Positions 43,410-52,545 are shown, counted from the stretch's first letter. The stretch: DNA of 64,000 bases from Pantoea sp050157905 (GCF_050157905.1 NZ_JBKIWZ010000001.1:3720001-3784000); one strand, 5' to 3'. Made by a program: numbers and translations. Notes: generated by a model not told the origin, from the letters alone.

Positions 43410-46400
43410 TCCCTTATACTTCACAGAATCAAAGCTGGAACAGTCCATTATCTCCCTACTGGGGCAGCACTCCAATACGGAAGGCCAACCCTGTTACCCT
43501 CATTTTGTCGGTAGCAATGTGCCGCGCAAAGAGAAAAGTGAGGTGCTGATTACCGATGACCTGCGCCAGTATCTGGCCAACCAATATCAGGTTGAGGGGA
43601 TCACGGAAGGGGAGATTTCTCATATCCTCCACCAGTTGCAGACGCTGCCTGCCAGCGATCTCTACCAGAGCAATAAAACCTTCTGCCACTGGCTCAGCAA
43701 CGGCTTTTTACTTAAACGTGAAGATCGTGATAAGAAAGACCTCTATATCGAGCTGATGGATACCAGCACCTTGTCAGAGCAGTTAGCCAGCTTATTTACA
43801 GGGCATGGCGAAGAGATGGTTGAGGTGGGCAATAATATCTATCGGTTAGTTAATCAACTGGAGATAGAAGGCCAGACCCGTGACGGCGGGCTGCAACTGC
43901 GCATCCCCGATGGCATCTTGTATGTGAACGGCTTGCCGCTGGTAGTCTTCGAGTTTAAATCGGCGGTACGTGAAGAAGAGGCCACCACCTATGACGCATG
44001 GCGCCAACTTTGTGTGCGTTACAAGCGTGATATTCCTAAGCTGTTTGTCTATAACGCGCTTTGTATTCTGAGCGACGGGGTGAACAATAAGCTGGGAAAC
44101 CTGTTTGCCCCTTACGAGTTCTACTACGCTTGGCGCAAGGTGAACGGTAACGAGTCCACCGAGCAAGATGGCATCAATGGTCTTTACACTCTGATCCAAG
44201 GGCTATTTCATCCGGTCCGTCTGCTGGACGTGCTGAAGAACTTCGTCTTTTTTCCAGACACCAGCAAACATGAGGTGAAGATTTGCTGCCGCTACCCGCA
44301 GTATTACGCCGCTCGCAAGCTTTACTACAACATTAAAAAAGAGCGCAAGCAGATAACGGCTAACGGCGAGAATATCGGTGGCACCGGTAAAGGGGGAACC
44401 TACTTTGGTGCTACGGGCTGCGGCAAGAGCTATACCATGCAGTTTCTTGCCAGGCTACTGATGAAGAGCATCGATTTTGCCAGCCCGACCATTGTTCTCA
44501 TAACCGACCGCACCGATCTCGATGAACAGCTCGCAAAGCAATTCTGCAATGCTACCGCTTTTATCGGCGATGCGGTGATAGAACCGGTCGCCAGCCGTCA
44601 GGATCTGCGGGACAAGCTGGCCGGATGTGCTAGCGGCGGGGTTTTCCTGACCACCATTCACAAGTTTACTGAAGATATTCAACTGCTCTCCAATCGCAGC
44701 AATATCATCTGTATTTCAGACGAAGCCCACCGAAGCCAGATCAACCTCGACCTAAAGATCAGCATCGATGCTGAAAGCGGAACGGTCAAAAAGACCTACG
44801 GCTTTGCTAAGTATCTACATGACTCGCTGCCTAACGCTACCTATGTTGGCTTTACCGGCACCCCTATCGACGCCACACTGGATGTGTTCGGCCCTACCAT
44901 CGACAGTTACACCATGACCGAGTCGGTTAACGATGAAATCACGGTCCGGATTGTCTACGAAGGGCGAGCAGCCAAAGTGGTGCTTGATAACAGTAAGCTG
45001 GAAGAGATCGAGCAGTATTATCAAGAATGCGAAAAACTGGGTGCCAGTGAACACCAGATTGAAGAGAGCAAGAAAACCACGGCCAATATGAATTCCATCC
45101 TGGGCGATCCTGATCGCATCGAGGCATTGGCTAAGGATTTCGCCCAGCATTACGAAAAACGGGTGACGGAAGGTTCGACTATTAAAGGCAAGGCGATGTT
45201 TGTCTGTGCCAGCCGCGAGATTGCCTACGATTTCTATAAGAGTCTGAAGCTACAGCGCCCCGATTGGTTCGAGGCGAAACAGGCTATCGATGGTGCCACT
45301 CTTACCGAGCAAGAGAAGAAAGAATTGATGAGTCTTCCTCTGGTCAACATGGTCATGACCCGAGGCCAAGATGATGATGAGGCCATGTATAACTTGCTCG
45401 GTACTAAGGAGTACCGCCGTGAGCTAGACAAACAGTTCAAGAACCCTAAGTCCAACTTCAAAATTGCCATCGTGGTGGACATGTGGCTAACCGGTTTTGA
45501 CGTGCCCGAACTTGATACCATTTACATCGATAAGCCGCTGCAAAAGCACAATTTGATCCAAACTATCTCGCGAGTAAACCGCCGCTTTGAGGGCAAAGAG
45601 AAGGGCTTGGTAGTCGATTACATTGGCATCAAAAGTCGAATGAATATGGCGTTAGCGATGTACTCGAAGGCTGATAAATCCAACTTTGAAGATATCCAAC
45701 AGTCGCTGATTGAGGTGCGTAATCACCTACACCTTCTTGCTCAGGTGTTTCATAATTTCGATAGCCGCGGTTACTTCTCAGGCACACCGGCGCTACAGCT
45801 GGAATGCCTTAACCGGGCCGCCGAGTTTGCTTTGCAGACCAAGAAGATTGAGCTGCGCTTTATGGGATTGGTGAAACGCCTGAAAGCCGCCTATGACGTT
45901 TGCGTGGGTAGTGAAGAGATCACTCAGGACGAGCGTGAGCGAATTCATTTCTATCTGGCCGTACGCTCTATCGTCTACAAGCTTACTAAGGGCGATGCGC
46001 CAGACACCGCGCAGATGAATCAGAAAGTGCGTGAGATGATTGCCGAGGCGCTCAAGGCTGAAGGGGTAGAAGAGATCTTCACCTTAGGCGAAGATAAAGC
46101 CGAGACTATCGACATATTTGATGACGAGTACATGGCTCGTATCGGCAAGATCAAGTTGCCCAACACCCGGATGCAACTACTGCAAAAAATGTTGGCAAAA
46201 GCCATCAGCGATTTTCAAAAGGTGAACCAGCTGCAAGGCATTAATTTCTCCAAGCGTTTCCAGGCATTGGTTGAACAGTACAACCAGCGCAAAGAGAACG
46301 ACGTGCTAAACGGTGAAGAGTTCGACACGTTCACTCAGCAGATGGCCGACATGATCTACGATATTAAGTCCGAGATGATGTCGTTTGCTGATATCGGCAT

Positions 46401-46689
46401 CGACATGGAAGAGAAGGCCTTTCTCGATATCCTCGCGCATATGTGCGAGAAGTACGATTTCACCTATGACAAAGATAAGATGTTGGAATTAGCCAAGGAT
46501 ATGAAGGTGATTGTCGATGACAGTGCCCAGTACCCCGACTGGAGCAACCGCGATGACATTAAGGCCAAACTCAAGGTAGACCTTATCCTGCTGCTACACC
46601 GCTATGGCTTCCCTCCGGTTGCCAATGATGAAGTCTACAGGAGCGTTCTGGAGCAGGCGGAAAACTTTAAGAAGTATCTTCATAGCTGA
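43402..46689 (+). CDS. hsdR: Type I restriction enzyme motor/nuclease subunit HsdR
   Basis: A 1095-residue translocase-nuclease. Near the N-terminus PDGILYVNGLPLVVFEFK (169-186) holds the PD-(D/E)XK catalytic Asp and EFK. Helicase motifs follow: Walker A GATGCGKS (337-344 region), SDEAHRSQ, and VGFTGTPID, then WLTGFDVPELDT and TISRVNRRFEG. The start at 43402 (MTSPLYFTE) is preferred since GGAGG lies six bases upstream, and it overlaps the abi stop. On unmethylated DNA the complex pulls in DNA and cleaves at a distance. It is the last gene of the operon. Confidence 0.96.
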   Translation: MTSPLYFTESKLEQSIISLLGQHSNTEGQPCYPHFVGSNVPRKEKSEVLITDDLRQYLANQYQVEGITEGEISHILHQLQTLPASDLYQSNKTFCHWLSNGFLLKREDRDKKDLYIELMDTSTLSEQLASLFTGHGEEMVEVGNNIYRLVNQLEIEGQTRDGGLQLRIPDGILYVNGLPLVVFEFKSAVREEEATTYDAWRQLCVRYKRDIPKLFVYNALCILSDGVNNKLGNLFAPYEFYYAWRKVNGNESTEQDGINGLYTLIQGLFHPVRLLDVLKNFVFFPDTSKHEVKICCRYPQYYAARKLYYNIKKERKQITANGENIGGTGKGGTYFGATGCGKSYTMQFLARLLMKSIDFASPTIVLITDRTDLDEQLAKQFCNATAFIGDAVIEPVASRQDLRDKLAGCASGGVFLTTIHKFTEDIQLLSNRSNIICISDEAHRSQINLDLKISIDAESGTVKKTYGFAKYLHDSLPNATYVGFTGTPIDATLDVFGPTIDSYTMTESVNDEITVRIVYEGRAAKVVLDNSKLEEIEQYYQECEKLGASEHQIEESKKTTANMNSILGDPDRIEALAKDFAQHYEKRVTEGSTIKGKAMFVCASREIAYDFYKSLKLQRPDWFEAKQAIDGATLTEQEKKELMSLPLVNMVMTRGQDDDEAMYNLLGTKEYRRELDKQFKNPKSNFKIAIVVDMWLTGFDVPELDTIYIDKPLQKHNLIQTISRVNRRFEGKEKGLVVDYIGIKSRMNMALAMYSKADKSNFEDIQQSLIEVRNHLHLLAQVFHNFDSRGYFSGTPALQLECLNRAAEFALQTKKIELRFMGLVKRLKAAYDVCVGSEEITQDERERIHFYLAVRSIVYKLTKGDAPDTAQMNQKVREMIAEALKAEGVEEIFTLGEDKAETIDIFDDEYMARIGKIKLPNTRMQLLQKMLAKAISDFQKVNQLQGINFSKRFQALVEQYNQRKENDVLNGEEFDTFTQQMADMIYDIKSEMMSFADIGIDMEEKAFLDILAHMCEKYDFTYDKDKMLELAKDMKVIVDDSAQYPDWSNRDDIKAKLKVDLILLLHRYGFPPVANDEVYRSVLEQAENFKKYLHS

Positions 46690-46828
46690 TTTATCAGATT
46701 GAGGTTTGGCATGACGTTTCATGTGTAACTGATTGCCACCTCAAGCTGAACTGACTCTCATTTTATAGGTACTTTAGAGTCATTTTAAAAGTGTCCAACC
46801 CCAATGGTTAAAACAGTTGGAAAGGTAC

Positions 46829-48115
46829 CTATACGCTAGGTATATCACTTACCCACATCATCCTCTCCCCGGGCTTTCCTGTTATTTGGTATGGCACAAC
46901 CCATAATTTTAAGGTGTTAGAAAAAGCAAAGTGCTGCGGTATCGGTTGGCTAAAGTCATCATGCGCAGGGTAAATCAGATACATTTCGCCACTCCCATCA
47001 AGATATTTTTGGCCGTAGGCAAACATTTGATAGAAGTCAGCTTGTGCCAGTCCATATAGTGATTTTGTGTGCTTGCTGCCATTCACCAGCTTCCATTTCG
47101 TATCCATCACCATTTTGGTTTGAACTGGTAGGCGTGATTGAATTAACAAGTCTGGGCGAAGCTTAAAGCAGTCGTGAAATCCATGTTTCACAAGAGAATA
47201 AGTGGAAACCTGTGGTTGAACTTTAAAGTGAGGGGGAAGCTCGTGGGGGAGGGTTTGTGCAACAAAAGACTCAAACACCGCTTCCATAGGGAACAAGAGC
47301 GATATCGCATTAGTATTTCCCTGCAAGGCACTTGGGCTCATTCCTCTCAGGATCAATTGCGCCCACGCCATTGGCTCGTTGTAATGAGACATACCACGAT
47401 CGAGGCGTAAGCTGTTTATATCACCGTCAATATCCCGGCTAAGTGGAATACCGTCAAACGCAAAGCGCAGTTCGTAAAGCCAGCGTTGATTCTCTGATGA
47501 CAGCTGCAGACTAAGTAACTTATCCAGTGCAGAGTGTAAGAGACGATTGGCTGCACAATCAGGCATATAGTCATCATAATTGACACAAAACTTATGGCGA
47601 TTCACCGAGTTATGTCTCAGCTGTGCAGAAAGCATCAGCTTGCCCTTCATAAAAGCCAGATTACCTTGCTCACTCACATAGTCGGAGCGTAAACCTTGTT
47701 TAAGCAATTGGCTGACGCTAAGCAAGAACTGACTGATAAAAATCTCAAGCAAAGGCATACGCTGAGCCTGAAGAGTGGCCTGTTGGGTTTGAATATGTCG
47801 AAACCCAGGCAGATGGCTTAGCATTGTCAGCAATGTTGCACGTGCATTCGCAGCTGTGAGGTTTTTACCAACCTTGGGCAGTATCTCAAGCTGGAAACCG
47901 TGAGGTGTTGAAAGCATCCCCGCGTAGTTTTGCACCTGAAGCAATTTGAAGCCTGAGCGAGAGGTGAGTTTGAGAAACTGGCTTCCTTGAATGCTTGCCA
48001 GGCTAAGTGCTTCTAAATAATTGAAGACATGTTGAGGCACCAGCTTCACGCCAACGGAAGCCGCTTTTCCACTCCCTAGCAGGTCATATTCAAAAACTGA
48101 GATAACTTCACCCAT
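46829..48115 (-). CDS. mcrC: McrC-type component of a 5-methylcytosine restriction system
   Basis: A 428-residue McrBC family McrC protein. The N-terminal part (SVFEYDLLGSG, ASIQGSQFLKLTSRSGFKLLQVQNYAGML) is the binding portion to the AAA ring, and the C-terminal part has the PD-(D/E)XK nuclease core (FKLRPDLLIQSR, then VMDTKWK for Asp and D-x-K). It ends the mcrB-mcrC operon, overlapping mcrB by eight bases. In E. coli McrC adds the nuclease to the GTP-driven McrB ring, cutting methylated foreign DNA. It converges with hsdR. Confidence 0.9.
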   Translation of the reverse strand: MGEVISVFEYDLLGSGKAASVGVKLVPQHVFNYLEALSLASIQGSQFLKLTSRSGFKLLQVQNYAGMLSTPHGFQLEILPKVGKNLTAANARATLLTMLSHLPGFRHIQTQQATLQAQRMPLLEIFISQFLLSVSQLLKQGLRSDYVSEQGNLAFMKGKLMLSAQLRHNSVNRHKFCVNYDDYMPDCAANRLLHSALDKLLSLQLSSENQRWLYELRFAFDGIPLSRDIDGDINSLRLDRGMSHYNEPMAWAQLILRGMSPSALQGNTNAISLLFPMEAVFESFVAQTLPHELPPHFKVQPQVSTYSLVKHGFHDCFKLRPDLLIQSRLPVQTKMVMDTKWKLVNGSKHTKSLYGLAQADFYQMFAYGQKYLDGSGEMYLIYPAHDDFSQPIPQHFAFSNTLKLWVVPYQITGKPGERMMWVSDIPSV

Positions 48116-50183
48116 GATTTACAGCCTGCTCATCGAGGGGGGCCTGCTGGGGCTGATAAATTGAACGATAAGCCTGTGGCATATTCCAGATCTCTTGATC
48201 GAAATCTTCGAGCTCGTAAGCTGTCGATTGCTGCTTATGGCGTTGTAAACCATGGTTATTACCAAAAAGCGTATCGAAATCGTCTGTTTTCTCAATCACG
48301 AATTGCAGGCTGTCGTCTTGCTTTTGGTTGTCAGCCAGCACCAACCTGATCTTGTTCCAGTCATCGAAAAAGTATTCCTGTAAAAGCGGAATGATCTTTT
48401 TCTGGAATGCGATCTTCAATTGTTTAAACGCAGCTTCTTCATCACCGGCATCGAGTGCATTTTTTACTGGCATAAAGAACGCATGTCCCAGAGTATGCTC
48501 ACGATCGTAAAGCGCTTCTATGCGGCTATTGAGTTTCTCTAACAACGGTTCGAGCTCTATGCCTTTCACCTTAGCTCCACTCAGTAAAGAGAGATCTGGC
48601 ATCATTTCGACAAAGTCAAAGCGGCGGCGTAAAGCCGTGTCCATCAGAGCTAAAGAACGGTCTGCGGTATTCATGGCTCCGATGATGTCGACATTGGCGG
48701 GTACGCTGAAGTGATCACCGCTATAAGACAGTTGCAGGCTCATTGCATTGGACATACCCGTACGCTTGTCTACTTCAATGAGTGAGATTAGTTCACCAAA
48801 GATCTTGGATATGTTTCCGCGATTGATCTCATCAATGAAAATGGCGTAGCGATGTGCTGGATCGGCATTGGCACGCTGACACAGCCGCATAAAGATACCC
48901 GGCTCAATAGGGTAAGAGATGTTGCCACTTTCGTCAGAGCGAGCGCGGATACCCTCAATAAATTCTTCATAGCCGTAAGATTGGTGGAACGTAACCACTG
49001 CAAAACGCTGGATGGCTTCGGCAGATTTAGGACCGCGTTTAAGTTCGGCGTAGAGCTCTACCAAATCCTCCACTTGCTCGAGCTGTGAATCAACTAGCAA
49101 CCATTCGCTGTTATCTGTTTTGTTAAATACGGCAGGCTCACGCCGATTCTTATAATCAACAGTTAGCGACTCCGGAACTGTATAGGCTTGCAAAGCCGCC
49201 CAGGCAGTATTCGATAGATTGCCATTACGACCGTTTAATAATGCCTTACGTTGAAACCACATATGTTCAATAATTTGGCGAACTTTGGCTCGTTTCCCAA
49301 GATCGAGCAGCACCAGCGTTATAACCTGCATCCAATTCAACGATTCAAGGTGAGAATCCAGCCATGCATCACGATCAGCGGGGACAGCATGAGAAGTGTA
49401 CTCTTTCATTTTTTGCTGCAACCTGAAAGTCTTGCCAGTGCCTGGGGGGCCAAAGAAGATCACGTTAGTTGGTGAATGTGGAATGGTCTTGTTCTCGACG
49501 GGCTCACTGCTGGTTATGGATGTCGTGCTAGCTACTTTCTCCTGCTTTTGTTCATTATCGCGTTCACGGAGCAATTCATAGAGATGCCAGATGGCCATAT
49601 TCACGTAATAAGGATCTTTGTTAGGAGATTTGGCGTGTATGGCTTGTTTCAAATCATAGTTTTTCCGTAACCAATTTCCGGTCAGTACCAAACCGAGATG
49701 GAAGTGTTGATTTAGGAATTCTGCTGCTTTATTAAAAGCATTCTCATCCACAGTACTGGTGAAGTTATCTGGCGAGAACGCGGCAAAGACACGATTTCTT
49801 AAACTCCAATACATGCGCTTAAGCTGTCCGGTCTCTTTAGCCTGCTGTAGCGCATTGCCTACGTATTGGTAGGTTGCTTCATTCGGTTGCTGACGAATCC
49901 GTTCGGTGAGTTCTCTAAGCAATGGGAGGCTTTGCTGATATTCTGCTAATGATGGAACGCCCTGACGAATACTGGCAATACCGTTATCGCGTTCATACCA
50001 GAGCCTCTTGACTAAATCATCCGTTTCAGGCGCAGAAAAAGTTGAGGTTTGTTGTAGCAAGGTCGTAAATTCACGGTATCGCTGATCCCACTTGGAAGCT
50101 GAGTAATTTTTATCTTTCGCCAGGACATCAATCAATTCACTGATCGTCAGCTTGCCTGCTTCAATACTATCAACAAGATCCAT
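48108..50183 (-). CDS. mcrB: McrB-type AAA+ GTPase
   Basis: A 691-residue AAA+ protein. Walker A GPPGTGKT lies at about 245-252, and the McrB signature MNTADRS plus DTALRRRFDF appears after it, with EIDRGN-type Walker B as IFIDEINRGNISKIF. The N-terminal 240 residues are unlike the compact DNA-binding domain of E. coli McrB, so the modification recognised may differ. Start at 50183 (MDLVDSIEAGK) is chosen because AAAGGA lies nine bases upstream; a longer in-frame stretch to 50315 with a CKKCG pair is open but unsupported. It is translationally coupled to mcrC. Confidence 0.88.
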   Translation of the reverse strand: MDLVDSIEAGKLTISELIDVLAKDKNYSASKWDQRYREFTTLLQQTSTFSAPETDDLVKRLWYERDNGIASIRQGVPSLAEYQQSLPLLRELTERIRQQPNEATYQYVGNALQQAKETGQLKRMYWSLRNRVFAAFSPDNFTSTVDENAFNKAAEFLNQHFHLGLVLTGNWLRKNYDLKQAIHAKSPNKDPYYVNMAIWHLYELLRERDNEQKQEKVASTTSITSSEPVENKTIPHSPTNVIFFGPPGTGKTFRLQQKMKEYTSHAVPADRDAWLDSHLESLNWMQVITLVLLDLGKRAKVRQIIEHMWFQRKALLNGRNGNLSNTAWAALQAYTVPESLTVDYKNRREPAVFNKTDNSEWLLVDSQLEQVEDLVELYAELKRGPKSAEAIQRFAVVTFHQSYGYEEFIEGIRARSDESGNISYPIEPGIFMRLCQRANADPAHRYAIFIDEINRGNISKIFGELISLIEVDKRTGMSNAMSLQLSYSGDHFSVPANVDIIGAMNTADRSLALMDTALRRRFDFVEMMPDLSLLSGAKVKGIELEPLLEKLNSRIEALYDREHTLGHAFFMPVKNALDAGDEEAAFKQLKIAFQKKIIPLLQEYFFDDWNKIRLVLADNQKQDDSLQFVIEKTDDFDTLFGNNHGLQRHKQQSTAYELEDFDQEIWNMPQAYRSIYQPQQAPLDEQAVNHG

Positions 50184-50602
50184 CGTAGTTTTTCCTTTGA
50201 TGCCACATTTCTTACAAGGTAGCCAATGAGCTGTTTTATGATCTATCTTACCAAGCATGAGTTTGCAGCCAAGTGCCATGAGTAAGATTTTCAATGGAAA
50301 GTACAGTTTTGACATGTCATTGAATTGATTGCTCTCAAACGAGTTTTTGGCATCTTCACCTTAAGTCGCGATTATCAAGTTACTTTGTTGTGCTGAAGCG
50401 CTGTTGGTATCAATAGAGTATGAGCTGTGCGGATACTAATGCAGGACATGCTCCCTTCTTGGGTCAGCAAGGTGCGATGATTTTGAGTTGGAAGAGGAAA
50501 GTACGGGGAGTTGTGTTCGCACCTAAGAAAAGGCCTGAACAATTTAGTCAGAAAGCGTGAAATTACGCTGTGCGCAGGTGTCGTGTAGCAACGCACAACT
50601 TA
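50184..50602. other. Region upstream of mcrB, no gene seen
   Basis: About 420 bases between mcrB and a truncated gene fragment. It carries the mcrB promoter. An in-frame extension of mcrB reaches 50315, but nothing else credible is visible on either strand. Confidence 0.45.
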
Positions 50603-50898
50603 TCAGAATAGCTTGCCCAGCAGCTTAATAAAGAAAAATACATCGCTAAAACTGCTGATACCTCTGAATAAATGGGCTGCGAATATGTTCGCTTTGAAGT
50701 AGTCCTTCATGCCCGATTTATCCCCAACACGATTGCGGTAAAGCCCCAAAAAGTGACGAGCCTCCACCAGCGCATGCCGGTACAAAAATACCTTTATTTT
50801 TTTGTTTTGTTCCGCTAACTGGATGATTTCCGCGATCACTTCAACATAGCTTATAGCACGAACATCATAGTAATCCGGTCGGTGTGTGATAGAGGTCT
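50603..50898 (-). pseudogene. Gene fragment truncated by the insertion sequence
   Basis: An open frame enters from the IS border at 50898 and runs to a stop at 50603, encoding SITHRPDYYDVRAISYVEVI, then IQLAEQNKKIKVFLYRHALV and DVFFFIKLLGKLF. It has no start near the border, so the 5' end was lost when the IS inserted or when flanking DNA was deleted. The family is not recognised. The sequence is AT-rich like other island genes. Confidence 0.5.
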
Positions 50899-50927
50899 TG
50901 ACCTGCCCCCAAGATTAGATACAACCT

Positions 50928-51752
50928 TCAGTTAGTAATGTCGGTTGGTTTTTCTTCATATTTCCCGTTTCGCCAGTCCGCTGCAAATTCAGCTGGCGTC
51001 TGGTAATCCAGCGATGAATGTGGACGGCACTCGTTATAATCCTGCCGCCAGTCGTTAATGATTTTCCTGGCGTGAACGATATCGCTGAACCAGTGCTCGT
51101 TCAGGCATTCATCTCTGAATTGGCCGTTAAAGCTCTCAATAAATCCGTTCTGTGTCGGCTTGCCCGGCTGGATAAGCCGTAGTTCCACACCATGCTCAAA
51201 AGCCCATTGATCGAGCGCGCGGCAGGTAAATTCCGGGCCCTGATCGGTTCTTATCGTAGCCGGATAACCGCGAAACAACGCGATACTGTCCAGAATACGC
51301 GTGACCTGAACGCCTGAAATACCGAAAGCAGCGGTGATCGTCAGACACTCCTTCGTGAAATCATTAACACAGGTCAGGCACTTGAGCCTGCGACCGTTGG
51401 CCAGTGCGTCCATAACGAAATCCATCGACCATGTCAGGTTCGGCGCATCCGGACGTAGAAGCGGAAACCGTTCGGTCGCCAGCCCTTTACGGCGTCGTCT
51501 GCGTTTTACGCTCAGTCCATTAAGGTGGTAAATACGGTATACCCGCTTGTGATTGACGTGAAGGCCCTCCCGACGCAGTAGCTGCCAGATGCGCCGGTAA
51601 CCAAAACGTCTGCGTTCAAGCGCCAGTTCAGTGATACGCCCTGATAAATGTGCATCAGCAGATGGACACTGAGCGTCATAACGGCAGGTCGACAGGGACA
51701 AACCTGTAAGCCTGCAGGCACGACGTTGCGACAGACCGGTCGCATCACACAT
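50928..51752 (-). CDS. IS3-family transposase OrfB (DDE domain)
   Basis: A 274-residue integrase-core transposase. The DDE residues are within WSMDFVMDALANG (first Asp), TIRTDQGPEFTC (second Asp) and QNGFIESFNGQFRDECLN (Glu). A HTH_21-type segment (ITELALERRRFGYRRIWQLL) precedes them. The same frame is open upstream to the end of OrfA (KVLTTGQKREAVEFM), and the GCGAAAGTA overlap is the place where a -1 frameshift would fuse OrfA and OrfB into the active protein. It is intact. Confidence 0.93.
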   Translation of the reverse strand: MCDATGLSQRRACRLTGLSLSTCRYDAQCPSADAHLSGRITELALERRRFGYRRIWQLLRREGLHVNHKRVYRIYHLNGLSVKRRRRRKGLATERFPLLRPDAPNLTWSMDFVMDALANGRRLKCLTCVNDFTKECLTITAAFGISGVQVTRILDSIALFRGYPATIRTDQGPEFTCRALDQWAFEHGVELRLIQPGKPTQNGFIESFNGQFRDECLNEHWFSDIVHARKIINDWRQDYNECRPHSSLDYQTPAEFAADWRNGKYEEKPTDITN

Positions 51753-51784
51753 AAACTCAACGGCTTCCCGCTTCTGGCCTGTCG

Positions 51785-52048
51785 TCAGTACTTTCGCCCC
51801 AGAGCCACCTGAAGCGCCTCCTTATCCAGCATGGCTTCGGCAAGTAGCTTCTTGAGGCGGGCGTTCTCCTCTTCAAGAGATTTAAGCCGCTTCACCTCAG
51901 GGACTTCCATGCCACCAAACTTCTTGCGCCAGGTGTAGAAAGTGGCATCGGAAATGGCGTGCTTACGGCAGAGCTCACGGACAGAAACCCCGGCTTCCGC
52001 TTCGCGAAGAATACTGATGATCTGTTCGTCGGAAAAACGCTTCTTCAT
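51785..52048 (-). CDS. IS3-family transposase OrfA (HTH)
   Basis: An 87-residue protein with a helix-turn-helix (SDEQIISILREAEAG, VSVRELCRKHAISDATFYTW) and a leucine-zipper-like tail (LKSLEEENARLKKLLAEAML). It binds the IS ends and dimerises. Its sequence is typical of the IS407 group, and it ends at a GCGAAAGTACTGA site where programmed frameshifting to OrfB is expected. Confidence 0.93.
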   Translation of the reverse strand: MKKRFSDEQIISILREAEAGVSVRELCRKHAISDATFYTWRKKFGGMEVPEVKRLKSLEEENARLKKLLAEAMLDKEALQVALGRKY

Positions 52049-52119
52049 GGGGATGTCCTCATGTGGCTTATGAAGACATTACTAACATCGGGGTGTGTTA
52101 ATCAACGGGGAGCAGGTCA

Positions 52120-52366
52120 CAACAACCTGACGCAGCCGAACCCGGCAAAAGCCTTCCGGGGTGAACTCATTGCTCCGTGGTGTGCAGAAAACCCGGAATT
52201 AATCAGTGAAGAAAACAGCGCCGCAGCATTGCTGGAAAAAATCAAAGCCGAACGTGCAGCCAGTACAGGTAAAAAAGCCATACGCAAAGATCCTGATTCT
52301 TATTTTTTTTTCGCACCTTTCTTTCTGGTGCGATTTTTATTATTTTATTTACCAGCTAAACCTTAA
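52120..52366 (+). pseudogene. Fossil 3' end of an EcoKI-like hsdS
   Basis: The first codons after the IS encode QPNPAKAFRGELIAPWCAEN followed by PELISEENSAAALLEKIKAE, which is the C-terminal end of type IA specificity subunits such as EcoKI HsdS. The normal basic tail (GKKAxRK) is followed by a frame that reads on through a terminator to 52366, so the original stop is changed. All of the DNA-reading domains are missing. It differs from the hsdS at 41323, so a second type I system once stood here. Confidence 0.85.
52311..52338 (+). terminator. Terminator after the hsdS remnant
   Basis: TCGCACC and GGTGCGA pair with a nine-base pyrimidine loop and are followed by TTTTT. This was probably the end of the lost hsd operon, and it insulates symE. 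Confidence 0.75.
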
Positions 52367-52436
52367 TATTTATATTCAAATGATTTTATAAATAGCGTAT
52401 TTCACGCTGTTCCAGGCTGGACTTTAGTTCTCTTTC

Positions 52437-52452
52437 CTGATGATATATACAG
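52437..52452 (+). promoter_or_regulatory. LexA-like box upstream of symE
   Basis: CTG, ten bases (ATGATATATA) and CAG, with the AT-rich core typical of SOS boxes (consensus CTGT-N8-ACAG; here CTGA-N8-ACAG). E. coli symE is LexA-controlled from a similar position. Confidence 0.7.
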
Positions 52453-52545
52453 GTATTTGGCGCGGCGCGGATGTGCTGCAACACACCCGCGCCGCTAATC
52501 ACAATCACTATTTAGAAGGAATAGTAATCATGACTGACGCCCATT
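52450..52545 (-). ncRNA. symR: Possible SymR antisense RNA
   Basis: In E. coli a small antisense RNA (SymR, about 77 bases) covers the leader and start of symE and blocks its translation. The gene and its leader are conserved in position here, so an RNA from the opposite strand is expected over this stretch. I could not confirm its promoter by eye; the coordinates are approximate. Confidence 0.35.
52462..52495. repeat. GC-rich hairpin in the symE leader
   Basis: GCGGCGCGGATGTG and CACACCCGCGCCGC form a 14-base stem with a single mismatch and a six-base loop (CTGCAA), 34 bases before the symE start. It lies where an antisense RNA would be made and could be structure in the symE leader, part of that RNA, or both. 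Confidence 0.7.

Larger units (their letters stand above)
50899..52119. mobile_element. IS3-family element (IS407 group)
   Basis: A complete insertion sequence of 1221 bases. The ends are inverted: TGACCTGCCCCC at the left and, read on the other strand, TGACCTGCTCCCC at the right. It encodes OrfA and OrfB on the minus strand in the IS407-group style. IS407-group elements usually duplicate four target bases, but GTCT at the left flank and CAAC at the right do not match, which suggests a deletion or rearrangement after insertion. Confidence 0.9.

Noticed and set aside
50184..50315. Extended N-terminus of McrB with a CKKCG pair as zinc finger
   Set aside because: No ribosome site before the upstream ATGs, while AAAGGA supports the start at 50183; kept as an open question only.
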